Virus record (IMG/VR): IMGVR_UViG_3300035687_000005
Span: 1 to 64,000 of that record
Source of the DNA: a virus
Strand: one strand, 5' to 3'
Length of the DNA stretch: 64,000 bases
Shown here: positions 35,859 to 44,957 of the stretch, piece after piece
Position numbering within the stretch: position 1 is the first letter of the stretch
Layout of the letters: each line of letters starts with the position of its first letter
The notes under the pieces: model-generated
Told to the model about the DNA's origin: nothing
Seen by the model: the letters and a program-made list of their open reading frames with translations, nothing else
Databases searched by the model: none
Program-made: the position numbers and the translations under genes

Positions 35859-36863
35859 TCAGGAGGCCAGCCGCGTCGACATCAGGTTCAGCAGCGCCTC
35901 GGCGTCGGGCTTCCCCAGCTTCGCCTCCAGCGCGATGGCGAGCGCCTCGACGTCGACGGGCGCGTCGTCCGCCGCGCCGATCGCGGCGGTCAGGGTGAGC
36001 GTGCTCGCGCCGATCGCGGCCTTCACCGGGTCCACGATGACGGTACGCAGCGCCGCCGCGAGCTGCCTGGCGGTCGGCGTGGTCGGTGCCGCGGCCTGGG
36101 TGAACACCTCGTGCAGGCCCTGGACGATGGCCGGCTCCAGGGCGTCACGCCCCTCGCCGGACTTCAGGAACGCGATCATCTCCGTCTTGTTCATGTCGTC
36201 CCTTCCCGGCGCGACGAGCGCCTTCAGTTCGTCGATCGTTCCCCGGTACGCGTTGGCGTCGCAGCTGCCCTGGCCTGCGATGCGGGCCTGGCTGCCGTAC
36301 TGCAGGATGGTCGGCACCTGACCTGAGTAGGCCGCCCACCGCCCGGATGTGTCGCCCGGGTACAGGGCCCGGTAGTCGCCCGCAGGGTTCGTGCCGTACG
36401 AGCTGGCCCACAGCGGATAACCCAGCCCGGCGAGCCGGTCCCCGTACACCCACTTCGGGGCGTACACCACCGGCCGGAAGCCGGGCGCCCGGGCGGCCAG
36501 GCGGGCACAGAACGCCTTCACCTCCGCCGGTGACGGCTCCGGGGACGTGCCCCAGGACTCGCAGTCGGCCTGCAGGATGAACGGTTCGTCGCGCCACCCG
36601 GGCGCCTTCGCGTCCAGCAGGACCAGGAACCGGTCGGCCTGCGCCACCTCGTCACCGGGGCGCAGCACGTAGTAGGCGCCCAGCAGCGGGATGCCGGCGC
36701 GCTGCGCCTTGGCGTAGAAATCGTCGAACCTCGTGTCGGTGTAGCCCCACCCCTCGCCGATCTTGTGGGTGGCGAAGGTGATGCCTCCGGCCTTCGCCGC
36801 GGCGAGGTCCATCGACCCGCGGTCCCAGTCGTAGTGGCTGGCATCCCACCCGAAGACCGTCAT
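35859..36863 (-). CDS. Endolysin, GH25 muramidase (334 aa)
   Basis: Residues 3-200 are a GH25 lysozyme: GWDASHYDWD (5-14), ATHKIGEGWGYTDTRFDDF (31-49), YYVLRPGD (64-71), and the catalytic D-x-E in LQADCESWG (Asp100, Glu102), with GRWAAYSGQVPTILQYGSQA near the end of the domain. Residues 225-334 are an Ala-rich helical tail that probably binds the wall. It cleaves the glycan of peptidoglycan to release progeny. Signal peptide absent, so it needs a holin; candidates are downstream. Confidence 0.9.
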   Translation of the reverse strand: MTVFGWDASHYDWDRGSMDLAAAKAGGITFATHKIGEGWGYTDTRFDDFYAKAQRAGIPLLGAYYVLRPGDEVAQADRFLVLLDAKAPGWRDEPFILQADCESWGTSPEPSPAEVKAFCARLAARAPGFRPVVYAPKWVYGDRLAGLGYPLWASSYGTNPAGDYRALYPGDTSGRWAAYSGQVPTILQYGSQARIAGQGSCDANAYRGTIDELKALVAPGRDDMNKTEMIAFLKSGEGRDALEPAIVQGLHEVFTQAAAPTTPTARQLAAALRTVIVDPVKAAIGASTLTLTAAIGAADDAPVDVEALAIALEAKLGKPDAEALLNLMSTRLAS

Positions 36864-36873
36864 GGTTCCCTCC

Positions 36874-37134
36874 TCAGCCCTGCGTCGGGGGTTGCAGCGG
36901 CGTCGGCGGCCACGGCTCGGTCGCCGCAGCGTTCAGCGCCGCCTGGAACTCCGCGTCGGTCGCGAGGCCCTTGTCGACGATCACCTTGATCACGACGCCG
37001 AGGAGCGCGAACATCACCGTCATCAACGCCCGGGTCTCGACACCGGTGTACCGGAAGTCGACGCCGAGGTACGGCCCTGCGACGTTCACCGTCCAGTTCC
37101 GTAGCGCGGTGTGGTAGGCGATCACGGTCGTCAT
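36874..37134 (-). CDS. Small membrane-associated protein (86 aa)
   Basis: One central hydrophobic helix (ALMTVMFALLGVVIKVIVDK) between a beta-like N-terminus and a Pro-rich tail. Sits just upstream of the endolysin gene. It may be another lysis or tail-tip accessory; no family recognised. Confidence 0.6.
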   Translation of the reverse strand: MTTVIAYHTALRNWTVNVAGPYLGVDFRYTGVETRALMTVMFALLGVVIKVIVDKGLATDAEFQAALNAAATEPWPPTPLQPPTQG

Positions 37135-37150
37135 CGGTCTCCTCGGTCGG

Positions 37151-37690
37151 TCAGAGCGCCATCACGGCGATGTGCCGGATGCCGAACGTGGACGTGCCGG
37201 TCGAGCAGTTGTACTTCAGGGTGAACACGTTCGACCCGGAGGTCAGGCCCGTGGCGTAGTTGCTGGTGCCGATCCGGGCCAGGTCGCCGGCGTTACCGGA
37301 CTCGAGGATCGTCGACCAGTTGTCCGCCGCGGCGATCGCGCTCGCACCGGACACCGCGTACGACATGCGGGAGAAGCCGCCGAGGACCGAGTTGTTCATC
37401 TTGGCCTGCTGCCAGACCAACGCCTGCGTGCCCGTCGTCAACGTCACCGCCGGGCCTCCCGTGGCGAGGTCGGCGTACGTCGTCGACGTCGTGGTCTCAT
37501 CGGTGCCGACGTACGCCCCGGCGATCGCCCGCTCGGCGATCGCGTTGGCGCCGGTCGCGACGAAGATCCGCCCGGCGGTCGTCGCCTTCGCCGGGGCCGT
37601 CTCGTTCAGGTTGTCCCGCACTGAGGCGTTCCACTGCGCGGCCGTCAGTGCGGCGTTGCTGACCGCGGTCAGCGGCGAACTCCACGCCAC
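37151..37690 (-). CDS. Minor tail/receptor-type protein (179 aa)
   Basis: Starts with the motif common to small actinophage tail-tip proteins: WSSPLTAVSNAALTAAQWNA then VRDNLNETAPAKA. The rest is Thr/Ser/Ala/Gly-rich beta structure. Encoded between tail-hub proteins and the endolysin. Likely a tail-tip or host-contact component. Confidence 0.65.
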   Translation of the reverse strand: MAWSSPLTAVSNAALTAAQWNASVRDNLNETAPAKATTAGRIFVATGANAIAERAIAGAYVGTDETTTSTTYADLATGGPAVTLTTGTQALVWQQAKMNNSVLGGFSRMSYAVSGASAIAAADNWSTILESGNAGDLARIGTSNYATGLTSGSNVFTLKYNCSTGTSTFGIRHIAVMAL

Positions 37691-37693
37691 GGT

Positions 37694-38119
37694 TCAGCCT
37701 CCGATCGCTACGAGTTCGGAGGTGTCGATGACCGCCACCTCGTCGAGCAGCCGCAGCCTGGGGGTCCCGGCGTCCGCCAGGTCGAGCACCAGCCGGGACG
37801 CGGAAGCCCCGACCTCGGGGTGCACGACCGAGGAGATCCCGTGGGCCACGTTCTCCAGCAGCAGGTCCGTCGTGGACTCCCCCGGCTCCCAGTTCCGGGT
37901 GGTCACGTCGGGACGCAGCATCAGCAGGTGCTCGATCAGAGCCATGGTCTGCGGGGCCGGCCAGAGGATGTCAGCGCGGACACCGCACGACGGGCACACG
38001 AACCCCACCCCCGGCGGCAGGGTCAGCGCATCGAGGCACAACGGGGTGGGGCAGTCGATCACCCACCTGCCCCAGTTGGCCCGCACGTACGCCACGCCCG
38101 GTACGGCGAGAAGCTGCAC
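37694..38119 (-). CDS. Zinc-containing tail-region protein (141 aa)
   Basis: CPTPLCLDALTLPPGVGFVCPSCG in the first third holds four Cys for one zinc (excerpt split: CPTPLC and CPSCG). The remainder is helical then beta-rich. A protein with this zinc knuckle accompanies tail genes in many actinophages. Function unknown. Confidence 0.6.
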   Translation of the reverse strand: MQLLAVPGVAYVRANWGRWVIDCPTPLCLDALTLPPGVGFVCPSCGVRADILWPAPQTMALIEHLLMLRPDVTTRNWEPGESTTDLLLENVAHGISSVVHPEVGASASRLVLDLADAGTPRLRLLDEVAVIDTSELVAIGG

Positions 38120-38131
38120 GGCGTCTCCCTT

Positions 38132-39682
38132 CTAATTGGCGAAGACGCCCTGGTCGAAGCCCTGACCGACGGTGTCGAACAGGAACATGGTGGTGGGGTC
38201 GTCGGCGCCGGTCCCCACGAATTTGCCGTCGTTGAAACCGCGACCGGCCACGTCGAACGTGAACGGCGACGCGACGGTGTCCGGGACCTTCTCGAGGCCG
38301 AACGTGGTGCTGTGATTCAGGCCGCCGTCGGTGATCGCATGGGAGATCTGCTCGATCCAGCAGTCCGCGTCCAGCCCGGTGTGAGACTCGGCGACGTGGA
38401 CCCGATCGGAGAGGTTCCGTGACAGCTGCTGCAGCAGCCGGGTGGTGTTCCCGCCGACCATCGTCACGGTGATCGTCGGCAGGCGTTCGGCCCGCTTGCC
38501 GACGATCAGGTCGGCGATGGCCTTCGCGTCGTGCACGCCGGCCCAGATCGGCGTCCGGGTCGCCTGCGGCGAGCGGCGTCCGTACTTGCCGATGCTGACC
38601 GAGTCCTCGACGGACACCACCACGGTGGTGACGGTCGCCAGCGCGTAGCCGCGTACCTGCAGGTCGTCGACGACCGCTGTGCCGCCGACTGCCTTGACGG
38701 ACACGGTGGTGGATTCGCCGGAGGTGTTGAACAGCGCCACCTCGATGGTGCCGGAGACCAGCTGATAGTCGGTTCCGACCTCGGGGACCACGGCCTCGAG
38801 GAAGGGCGACGAGCCCCGTGCGGAGATCAGGATCGTCTCCCCGGCCGAGATCGTGGTACGGCCGGGAGAGGACCACACCACCGACAGCTCGCCTGATGGG
38901 ACCCGCACCGGCACGTCGAAGGAGACCGAGTTGATGATCTCCTTCCAGCCGTGGTTGTAGTCGGCCGGCGCGGAGATCAACGGCTCGACCGCGCCGCTGC
39001 TGCGCCACGTCGACTGCACCGTCCGGGACGCGGTACGCAGCAGCCGGTGGTGCCGGTCCCGGAACACGATCTGCCCGGCCGAGTCGACGGTCACCAGCGC
39101 CGCCGGGCCCTCGGAGTCGACGATCTGCATCAGGGCGTCGTAGGCGTCGGAGTTGTCCGCCCACCACCACGGCATGACCGTGGCGCCGGCGTCCAGATCC
39201 CGCAGGGTGGCGGACCACCCGACCGCGTCGAGGAGGAGCCCGATCGCGGCGCCGGTCCGCAGCCCCGAGTAGATCGGGGTGCTGACCTGCACGCCCTTGA
39301 GGCGGGCCAGCGGATCGAGGCAGGTCACGTCGATGGAACGCTGGTCGCGCCCCGGCTTGACCTTGAAGTCGTCCAGGTGCCCGCTGAAGATCGTGTAGGT
39401 GGTGGCGGACAGGACGGCCTGGATCATGGCCGACCGGCCCGGCTGGACCAGGCCGACCAGCGGCGACGAGGTGTTCTCCGGGCTGAAGTCGCGGGACTGG
39501 TTGTTCAGCTCGAACCCGGCCTCACCGACAGCCGTCGGCGACAGCGCCCGTGCCTGGTCGCGGCCGTACCGGACGGTGATCGGGGTACGCCCGTCCAGGG
39601 TGCGGCTGGTGACGTTCTCCCGGGTGTCGCTGAAGTCCCCGTCGTTGTTCCAGTCGATGTAGACGAAATACTCCGCCGGCAT
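38132..39682 (-). CDS. Tail hub / minor tail protein (516 aa)
   Basis: Starts EYFVYIDWNNDGDFSDTREN (a distal-tail-like opening) and has long beta-rich segments with LLDAVGWSATLRDLDAGATV and VDSEGPAALVTVDSAGQIVF in the middle, resembling hub/tail-associated proteins that follow the tape measure. Overlaps the tape-measure stop (TGATG). The expected role is in the tail tip, joining tail tube to baseplate. Confidence 0.7.
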   Translation of the reverse strand: MPAEYFVYIDWNNDGDFSDTRENVTSRTLDGRTPITVRYGRDQARALSPTAVGEAGFELNNQSRDFSPENTSSPLVGLVQPGRSAMIQAVLSATTYTIFSGHLDDFKVKPGRDQRSIDVTCLDPLARLKGVQVSTPIYSGLRTGAAIGLLLDAVGWSATLRDLDAGATVMPWWWADNSDAYDALMQIVDSEGPAALVTVDSAGQIVFRDRHHRLLRTASRTVQSTWRSSGAVEPLISAPADYNHGWKEIINSVSFDVPVRVPSGELSVVWSSPGRTTISAGETILISARGSSPFLEAVVPEVGTDYQLVSGTIEVALFNTSGESTTVSVKAVGGTAVVDDLQVRGYALATVTTVVVSVEDSVSIGKYGRRSPQATRTPIWAGVHDAKAIADLIVGKRAERLPTITVTMVGGNTTRLLQQLSRNLSDRVHVAESHTGLDADCWIEQISHAITDGGLNHSTTFGLEKVPDTVASPFTFDVAGRGFNDGKFVGTGADDPTTMFLFDTVGQGFDQGVFAN

Positions 39683-42600
39683 CAGACCCGGCCCTTGCGC
39701 TTCAGGTCATCGATCGTGCCGACGATCCACTTCTCGAGCTCGTACCGGCTCCCGACCGGGCCGGAGAACTGCAGGACCACCGTGGTGTTCCCGCCGCCGC
39801 GCCCACCCGTGTCCGACATCCAGTTGCCCTGCACACCGGGCACCACGGTCTCCGGGCCGCGCTCGGCGAACGAGTAGCTACGCCCCGACGCGCCGACACC
39901 CACCACCGGCTCGCGGATGACACCGCCGCCCGCCATCGCGACGTGCAGGTGGTTACGGTGCAACGGCCACTGGTGCGGCATCGCGCTGTAGTGACCGCGG
40001 GTGATGCCGTAGTCCGCCGACCGGGTCCGGTGGATCAGCTCCAGCACCCGGCCCTGCATGCCCATGAAGAACCGGGCCAGCCGGTCCTGGTTGAACCCCA
40101 TGAAGTCCACAGCCCGACCCGACCCGTGCCACAGCGGGTCGCCCGGCCGGTAGCCGTTGCCGAACTCGTACGGGATCCCGGAGTTCTTCACCAGCTGCAC
40201 GATGCGGCGCCACACACCACTGTCGCCGCGCTGCGCGCCCGGCGACGACGGCCAGCGCCCCATCGACCCGACCGCCGGGGTGACCGCCGACGTGGCCTCC
40301 GCCTTCGACGGCACCCGGGTACCCGCCGCCGTGGTCGGGAACGGCCACGCCACCGACCCACCGCCGGCGTACCCGGGGACATCGCCGTGGACGTTCATGT
40401 GGTCGAGCAGGCCGGGGTTTCTGCGCTCGATCTTCCTGCGGGAACTCTTCTGGATCACGAACTCGTCGGCGTGCACCACGCCCGCCGGCTGATACTTCGA
40501 ACCCGGGCCCGTCCAACCGCCGTCGGCGAACAGGCCCCGGTCGCGGGCAGCCGCCTCGTCGCCGGCGAGGGCCCGGGCCGCCGACATCGACACGCCCTTC
40601 TTCAACGCCTTCTGCATGACGACCAGCTGCGCCAGGGTGCCCATCACCGGGCCGGCACCGGTCACGAAAAGCCTGGTGCTGGCACTACGGTTGATCGAGT
40701 CGACGGCGAAGTTGAAGCTGTCGACCTGCTTCTTCGCCGCTGGTGCGCCAGGCGCCCCGACCTTCGTATCCGCAGCCTTCGGGACCTTGCGGTACGACAC
40801 GGTCAGCTCGTCGATCTGCGCCTTGGTGAACCCGGCCTGCCGCAGCGTCTTGCGGAGCCCGTCGATGTCCTGGACGTACTTCGCGTTCACCGAGTCCAAC
40901 GACTGCCCCTCGGCGTACCGGGCGTCCCGCATGTCCTTGATGACCTTGATCTGGGCGAGGACCGCCTCACGGTTCTTCAGCCCCTCCTCGCTGTTCAGCG
41001 ACAACGTCCGGGCGCCGCTGGTCAGCTCCTGCCGCAGGGACCGCACCCCCGCCGCGTACTTGATCTGCGCCTCGTCGGCGGTCATCTGCACGCCGAACAG
41101 GGCATTGAACTGGTCGTTGAGCGCCTTCACGTCCCGGGCCGCGGCGGCGGCTGAACCGCCCATCGACTTGATGTCCGCCGCAGCCTTCCCCGATGCGCTG
41201 CCGGCCACCTCCAAAGCCGCCGCGTACTGCGGGAACTTGGCCTTGACCTCGTCGACGGACACACCGTTGACAGCCAGGATCTTGGTCAGCTGCGCGAACG
41301 TCGTCGCCGCGTTGGTGGCCGACCCGCCCTGCACCAGCCCGGCCAGGGCGGCGTCCATCGACGTGATGCGTTCCTGCGTCTTGGCCAGGGACGTGCTCGT
41401 GCCGTCAAGGCCGGGAATGACGGACTCGAGGCCCTTCTGCAGGTTCCGGGTCCACGCGCTGCGGGTGCTGTCGGTGTCCGCGAGGAACTTGAAACCCACG
41501 TTCAGGTCGTGGAAGTCGGCGCCCAGGACACGGGCCGCCTCACCGGCCAGCGCGCCGCCCTCGGCCCACTTCACGAGGCCCTGACCGAGGGCTTCGACCT
41601 GCGGGTTCAGGTCCTGCTGCACGGCATGGATCGCAGCCGACGCGATCTCGAGGGCGACGAACGCGGCCGCGGCCCGGCCCGCGTACTTCGTGGCCCGTTC
41701 CAGCCCGTTCGCCGCGGTCACCCCGGACGGGCCGACCGCCCGCAGCTCCGTGAGCATGTCCGCGGTACTGCGCCGCATCTTCACCCAGCCCGCACCGGCC
41801 AGCAGCGCGGCACCGGACAGCCCGGCCAGGACGGTGATGGTTCCGCCCACCATCGGGTTCAGGCTGCCGAACTGATCGATCAGCTCGTTAGCGGCCTTCG
41901 CCATGATCCGTAGGCCGCTGTTCGCGCCGGACCCGGACTGGATCGCTAAAGTCTCCAGCGACCCCTTGAGCCGCTCGACGTCACCCAGCAGGTTGTCGGT
42001 CTTCTTCGCCGCGGTCTCAGCCGCGTACCCGGCGTCGTTCGTCTTGTTGATCCAGCCCTGGATGCCGGCCTCGCCGTTCTGGTACAGCACGCTCGCCGCG
42101 CGAATCGCGTCCGACCCGAAGATCGTGGCCAGGGCCGAGTTCCGCTGCTCCTGGGTCAGACCGCCGAGCTGCTTCTGGAGCTGCCCGGCGAGCTTCGCCA
42201 TGCCGACGAAGTTGCCCTGGGCGTCGTACGCGTTGATGCCCAGGTCTTTCATCAGACCCTTGGCCTTTTCGGTGGGGTTGGCCAGCATCAGCAGGGACTG
42301 CTTGAAGGAGGTGCCGGCGTCGGAACCGAGCAGGCCGGCGGACGCGAACGCCGTCAGGGTGCCGGTGGCCTCCTCGACGGACAGCCCCATCTGCGACGCG
42401 ACCAGGCCCGACTGGTTGAGGGCCGCGCCCATGTCGTGGACGGACCCCTGGGCCTTGCCGGCGCCGGCGGCGAGCAGGTCCGCGATGTGCGGAACCTCGG
42501 ACCCCTTCAGCTTGAACTGGGTCATCGCCGACGCGGCGGTCTCCGCGGCCTCGGCGACGTCGAGACCACCAGCGGCCGCGAGACTCAGCGCACCCTTCAG

Positions 42601-42990
42601 GCCACCGTTGAGGATGTCGGCGGTGTTCACACCCGCCTTGGACAACTCCTCGATGCCCTGGGCCGCCTGCGTCGCCGAGTACTGAGTGTCAGCGCCGGCC
42701 TTCAACGCCGCCGTGCGCAGCAGGTCCATGTCCTTCGCGCTGGCGTGCGTCGCGGCCGACACGGCGGACATCTGCTTGTCGAACTTCGCCGCCGCCCCGA
42801 CCGCGTACGCGAACGCCCCACCGAGGGCGATACCCATGACGCCGGCCCGGTCGGCGACCGCCTCGAGCTTGCCCGCCCTTGCCGCCTTGTCGAGGTCGCC
42901 GACGAACCCGCGGGTGCTCGCCGACGCGGTCCGCATATTCGAGACGTATCCGGACACGTCGGCCATGAGCTTCACACCAATGGTGCGCAC
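39682..42990 (-). CDS. Tape measure protein with C-terminal peptidase-like domain (1102 aa)
   Basis: Residues 1-330 are the tape-measure core (LMADVSGYVSNMRTASASTR; KAGADTQYSATQAAQGIEEL; MGLSVEEATGTLTAF; EQRNSALATIFGSDAIRAAS). Long Ala-rich helices and a hydrophobic region follow. Near 930-1020 a Zn-peptidase/M15-like patch appears, with GSGRAVDFMG and RNHLHVAMAGG supplying His/Asp/His candidates, suggesting a wall-degrading tail activity. Length implies a tail of roughly 160 nm by the usual ~0.15 nm per residue rule (inference). Starts 6 bases after the tail chaperone stop. Confidence 0.9.
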   Translation of the reverse strand: MRTIGVKLMADVSGYVSNMRTASASTRGFVGDLDKAARAGKLEAVADRAGVMGIALGGAFAYAVGAAAKFDKQMSAVSAATHASAKDMDLLRTAALKAGADTQYSATQAAQGIEELSKAGVNTADILNGGLKGALSLAAAGGLDVAEAAETAASAMTQFKLKGSEVPHIADLLAAGAGKAQGSVHDMGAALNQSGLVASQMGLSVEEATGTLTAFASAGLLGSDAGTSFKQSLLMLANPTEKAKGLMKDLGINAYDAQGNFVGMAKLAGQLQKQLGGLTQEQRNSALATIFGSDAIRAASVLYQNGEAGIQGWINKTNDAGYAAETAAKKTDNLLGDVERLKGSLETLAIQSGSGANSGLRIMAKAANELIDQFGSLNPMVGGTITVLAGLSGAALLAGAGWVKMRRSTADMLTELRAVGPSGVTAANGLERATKYAGRAAAAFVALEIASAAIHAVQQDLNPQVEALGQGLVKWAEGGALAGEAARVLGADFHDLNVGFKFLADTDSTRSAWTRNLQKGLESVIPGLDGTSTSLAKTQERITSMDAALAGLVQGGSATNAATTFAQLTKILAVNGVSVDEVKAKFPQYAAALEVAGSASGKAAADIKSMGGSAAAAARDVKALNDQFNALFGVQMTADEAQIKYAAGVRSLRQELTSGARTLSLNSEEGLKNREAVLAQIKVIKDMRDARYAEGQSLDSVNAKYVQDIDGLRKTLRQAGFTKAQIDELTVSYRKVPKAADTKVGAPGAPAAKKQVDSFNFAVDSINRSASTRLFVTGAGPVMGTLAQLVVMQKALKKGVSMSAARALAGDEAAARDRGLFADGGWTGPGSKYQPAGVVHADEFVIQKSSRRKIERRNPGLLDHMNVHGDVPGYAGGGSVAWPFPTTAAGTRVPSKAEATSAVTPAVGSMGRWPSSPGAQRGDSGVWRRIVQLVKNSGIPYEFGNGYRPGDPLWHGSGRAVDFMGFNQDRLARFFMGMQGRVLELIHRTRSADYGITRGHYSAMPHQWPLHRNHLHVAMAGGGVIREPVVGVGASGRSYSFAERGPETVVPGVQGNWMSDTGGRGGGNTTVVLQFSGPVGSRYELEKWIVGTIDDLKRKGRV

Positions 42991-42995
42991 TCAGC

Positions 42996-43966
42996 TCACC
43001 TCTTCTCGATTCGCCAGAGGCGGGCCCCGGTGTGGCGGGAGTTCTCGGTGGTCACCGCCGCCTGCGTCTCCAGCAGGGTCAGGCGCGCGCGGCACGTCAC
43101 CCGGGACGCCACGAACCGTGGGCCGGTGGCCTCAGGGCTCGTGGTGTCGGCGTAGCGGTGGCCGCACCCACACGGGCACAGACCGGCCCGGTACACGGCC
43201 AGGGCCAACAGTTCGGCCCGGTCCTGCTCGGTCCACTCGGCCTCCCGGGTGGTCACCGACCGGACCACCCTGCCGGCGTCGTCGTACTCGTACACGGTGG
43301 TCTCGGCGGGCTCACGGCCGTCGAGCTTGGAGCCCGGGACACCGGCGCGTTCGGCGGCCTCTACTCGGTCTCGGAACTCCGGCTCATCCGCGAGGCGGCG
43401 GGCGAGAAAGGGATATTCACGTCACCCCGGTTGAGATACCAGGCGACGTCGGACAGGGTGTCGAACTGCTTATCGGTCAGCTTGCCGTCCTCGACGGGCT
43501 CGCCTTCGGCCTCGATGCGTGCCTGCTCGTCCTCGTCGTCGCCGAGGAGGACACGCCAGTCTTCGTCGTCGAGGACCGGCTCAACGACACTGGCACGGAT
43601 CAGGGCGTCGAAGAACGTCTCCGTGTTGACGCCGATGAACTTGTCCCGCTCGTCGACGTCCTGCCCGTCGTCAGTGCGGCGCGGCGGGTGCGCGGCGACG
43701 AGCGCCCGGAACTTGGCCTTCGGCATGGCGCGCAGCCGGAAGATCTCCGTGTCGTCGCGCATCTGCTCCTGGAGCTGGCTCATCCGGTCGAGGATGTCGC
43801 CGGTGCCGTCACCCGCGAGAGAGTTGGTGTTCTTGCGCTGGGCGTCGACCAGTGCCCGCTCGGCGGCCTCGAACTCGGCGACCAGGTCACCGCTGAGGCA
43901 GATCGGCACGGTGCGCTCGGCGAGTTTCGCCCGGCGCAGCCTGTCCTTGATGAAGTCGCTGCTCAC
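42996..43966 (-). CDS. Tail assembly chaperone GT, -1 frameshift product (323 aa)
   Basis: Ribosomes that slip back one base at CCCTTTC (43406-43412) leave the short chaperone frame and continue in a frame with strong coding character: after the shift come YPFLARRLADEPEFRDRVEA and AAERAGVPGSKLDGREPAET, then a CPCGCGHR zinc knuckle. The product ends just before the tape-measure gene. A G/GT pair made this way is a general feature of long-tailed phages. The second frame has an in-frame GTG at 43295 that could be misread as a separate gene, but the open frame extends back to the slippery site. Confidence 0.8.
43361..43966 (-). CDS. Tail assembly chaperone G, unshifted (201 aa)
   Basis: GTG start after a CCAGGAGGG ribosome site. 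Charged helical protein (AEFEAAERALVDAQRKNTNS, EPVLDDEDWRVLLGDDEDEQ, then LTDKQFDTLSDVAWYLNRG) with the acidic composition of gpG-like chaperones. Followed by the slippery site and a stop 15 codons later. It binds the tape-measure protein during tail assembly (family knowledge). Confidence 0.85.
   Translation of the reverse strand: MSSDFIKDRLRRAKLAERTVPICLSGDLVAEFEAAERALVDAQRKNTNSLAGDGTGDILDRMSQLQEQMRDDTEIFRLRAMPKAKFRALVAAHPPRRTDDGQDVDERDKFIGVNTETFFDALIRASVVEPVLDDEDWRVLLGDDEDEQARIEAEGEPVEDGKLTDKQFDTLSDVAWYLNRGDVNIPFSPAASRMSRSSETE
43406..43412 (-). other. Programmed -1 ribosomal frameshift site CCCTTTC
   Basis: The heptamer has the X-XXY-YYZ form in the chaperone frame (ATC CCT TTC read as CCC TTT C after slipping). 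It is 15 codons before the stop of the G frame, and the -1 frame is open from the site to the tape-measure gene. Confidence 0.8.
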
Positions 43967-44054
43967 GATGGTGCCCTCCTGGCTCCTGGCGGGCCTGGCG
44001 TAGAAGTGCGGGGCCGGTCCCGCCAGGAAGCCCGACCCCGCACGCTCAGAAGGA

Positions 44055-44534
44055 TCAGGCGACCGCAGCGCGCAGCGACGGCGACGCCGTCACCTTGATC
44101 GGGACCTCGTACCGCTCGACCGTGTTCGGCTCCGGGTCCACCCGGGCCACCTCGCCGCACAGCGCCGGATACACCTCGATGGCCTGCGCCGACGCCCACG
44201 CCGTGCTCGCGGTGATCGACCTACGGATCACCACGTAGCCGGCGGTGTCACGCACCAGGGTCGTGAAGATGGTGTCGGTGCCCGATTGCTTCTTCAGCCG
44301 GAACATCGTGCCGGAGAAGTTGGTCCGACCGTTGACGTTGGTGTTGAACGTCGAGTCCAGGGCGCTGGTGTCGACGTCGGCGGTCTCCGGCTTGAAGCCG
44401 ATCAGACCGTCCGCCGTCAGCGTGGAGTGCAGCAGCATGCCCGCGTTGAGCTCGGTCGTGGTCGGGGCGTTGATGTTGGCGATGGTGGGGACCCAGGAGA
44501 CCCGGGTCTTGCCATCAGCGGTGATGTCGGGCAT
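44055..44534 (-). CDS. Major tail tube protein (159 aa)
   Basis: Size and position (before the chaperone pair) are those of the tube subunit. Sequence features: VSWVPTIANINAPTTTELNA and GMLLHSTLTADGLIGFKPET at the start, which is the 'I-x-x-P-T-x-x-E-L-x-x-G' opening of many actinophage major tail proteins, then TIFTTLVRDTAGYVVIRRSI. Expected to form the hexameric rings of the tail tube. Confidence 0.85.
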   Translation of the reverse strand: MPDITADGKTRVSWVPTIANINAPTTTELNAGMLLHSTLTADGLIGFKPETADVDTSALDSTFNTNVNGRTNFSGTMFRLKKQSGTDTIFTTLVRDTAGYVVIRRSITASTAWASAQAIEVYPALCGEVARVDPEPNTVERYEVPIKVTASPSLRAAVA

Positions 44535-44538
44535 CTAC

Positions 44539-44943
44539 CTACTCCTTCTCGTCGCCGCTGGCGGCACGGGTCTTCTGGCTGGCCTTCTGCGCGCCCTGGC
44601 TGTAGGCCGCGCCCGTCTCTGGGTCGACGGTGGCCAGGGTCACGGTGACCGGCCGGGGACCACCTGCGGCCTGGTCGACGAGCTGCGGGTCCTTCGTCAG
44701 GTCCACCGGCTCCGGCGGCGCCGACGGGCGCCAACCCAGCCCCGCCCACTGCTCCGCGGCGGCCGCGGCGAACAGCTGGCGGCCGCCGTGCACGTCGTGC
44801 TGCAGCCACACCAGGTCGCCCGCGACCGGGGCGTCGGTCTCTGCCCAGCCGTGTGGCCGCCACCGGTCGCGCTCGTCGGCGCCCTCGACGAGGGCCTTCG
44901 CCCCCGAGGTGTCGGTCAGCCAGTACTTCTGCTTCTCGGTCAT
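44539..44943 (-). CDS. Hypothetical tail-region protein (134 aa)
   Basis: Trp-rich beta-like N-terminus (KYWLTDTSGAKALVEGADER, then VWLQHDVHGGRQLFAAAAAE) and a charged tail ending SGDEKE. Typical of small proteins next to the tail-tube gene in actinophages. Unassigned. Confidence 0.65.
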   Translation of the reverse strand: MTEKQKYWLTDTSGAKALVEGADERDRWRPHGWAETDAPVAGDLVWLQHDVHGGRQLFAAAAAEQWAGLGWRPSAPPEPVDLTKDPQLVDQAAGGPRPVTVTLATVDPETGAAYSQGAQKASQKTRAASGDEKE

Positions 44944-44957
44944 CGGGTCAGGGCCTC

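Noticed and set aside
42996-43295. Independent 99-codon gene before the tape measure
   Set aside because: The frame is open back to a perfect -1 slippery site and reads as the T part of a GT tail chaperone, so it is treated as the shifted extension.
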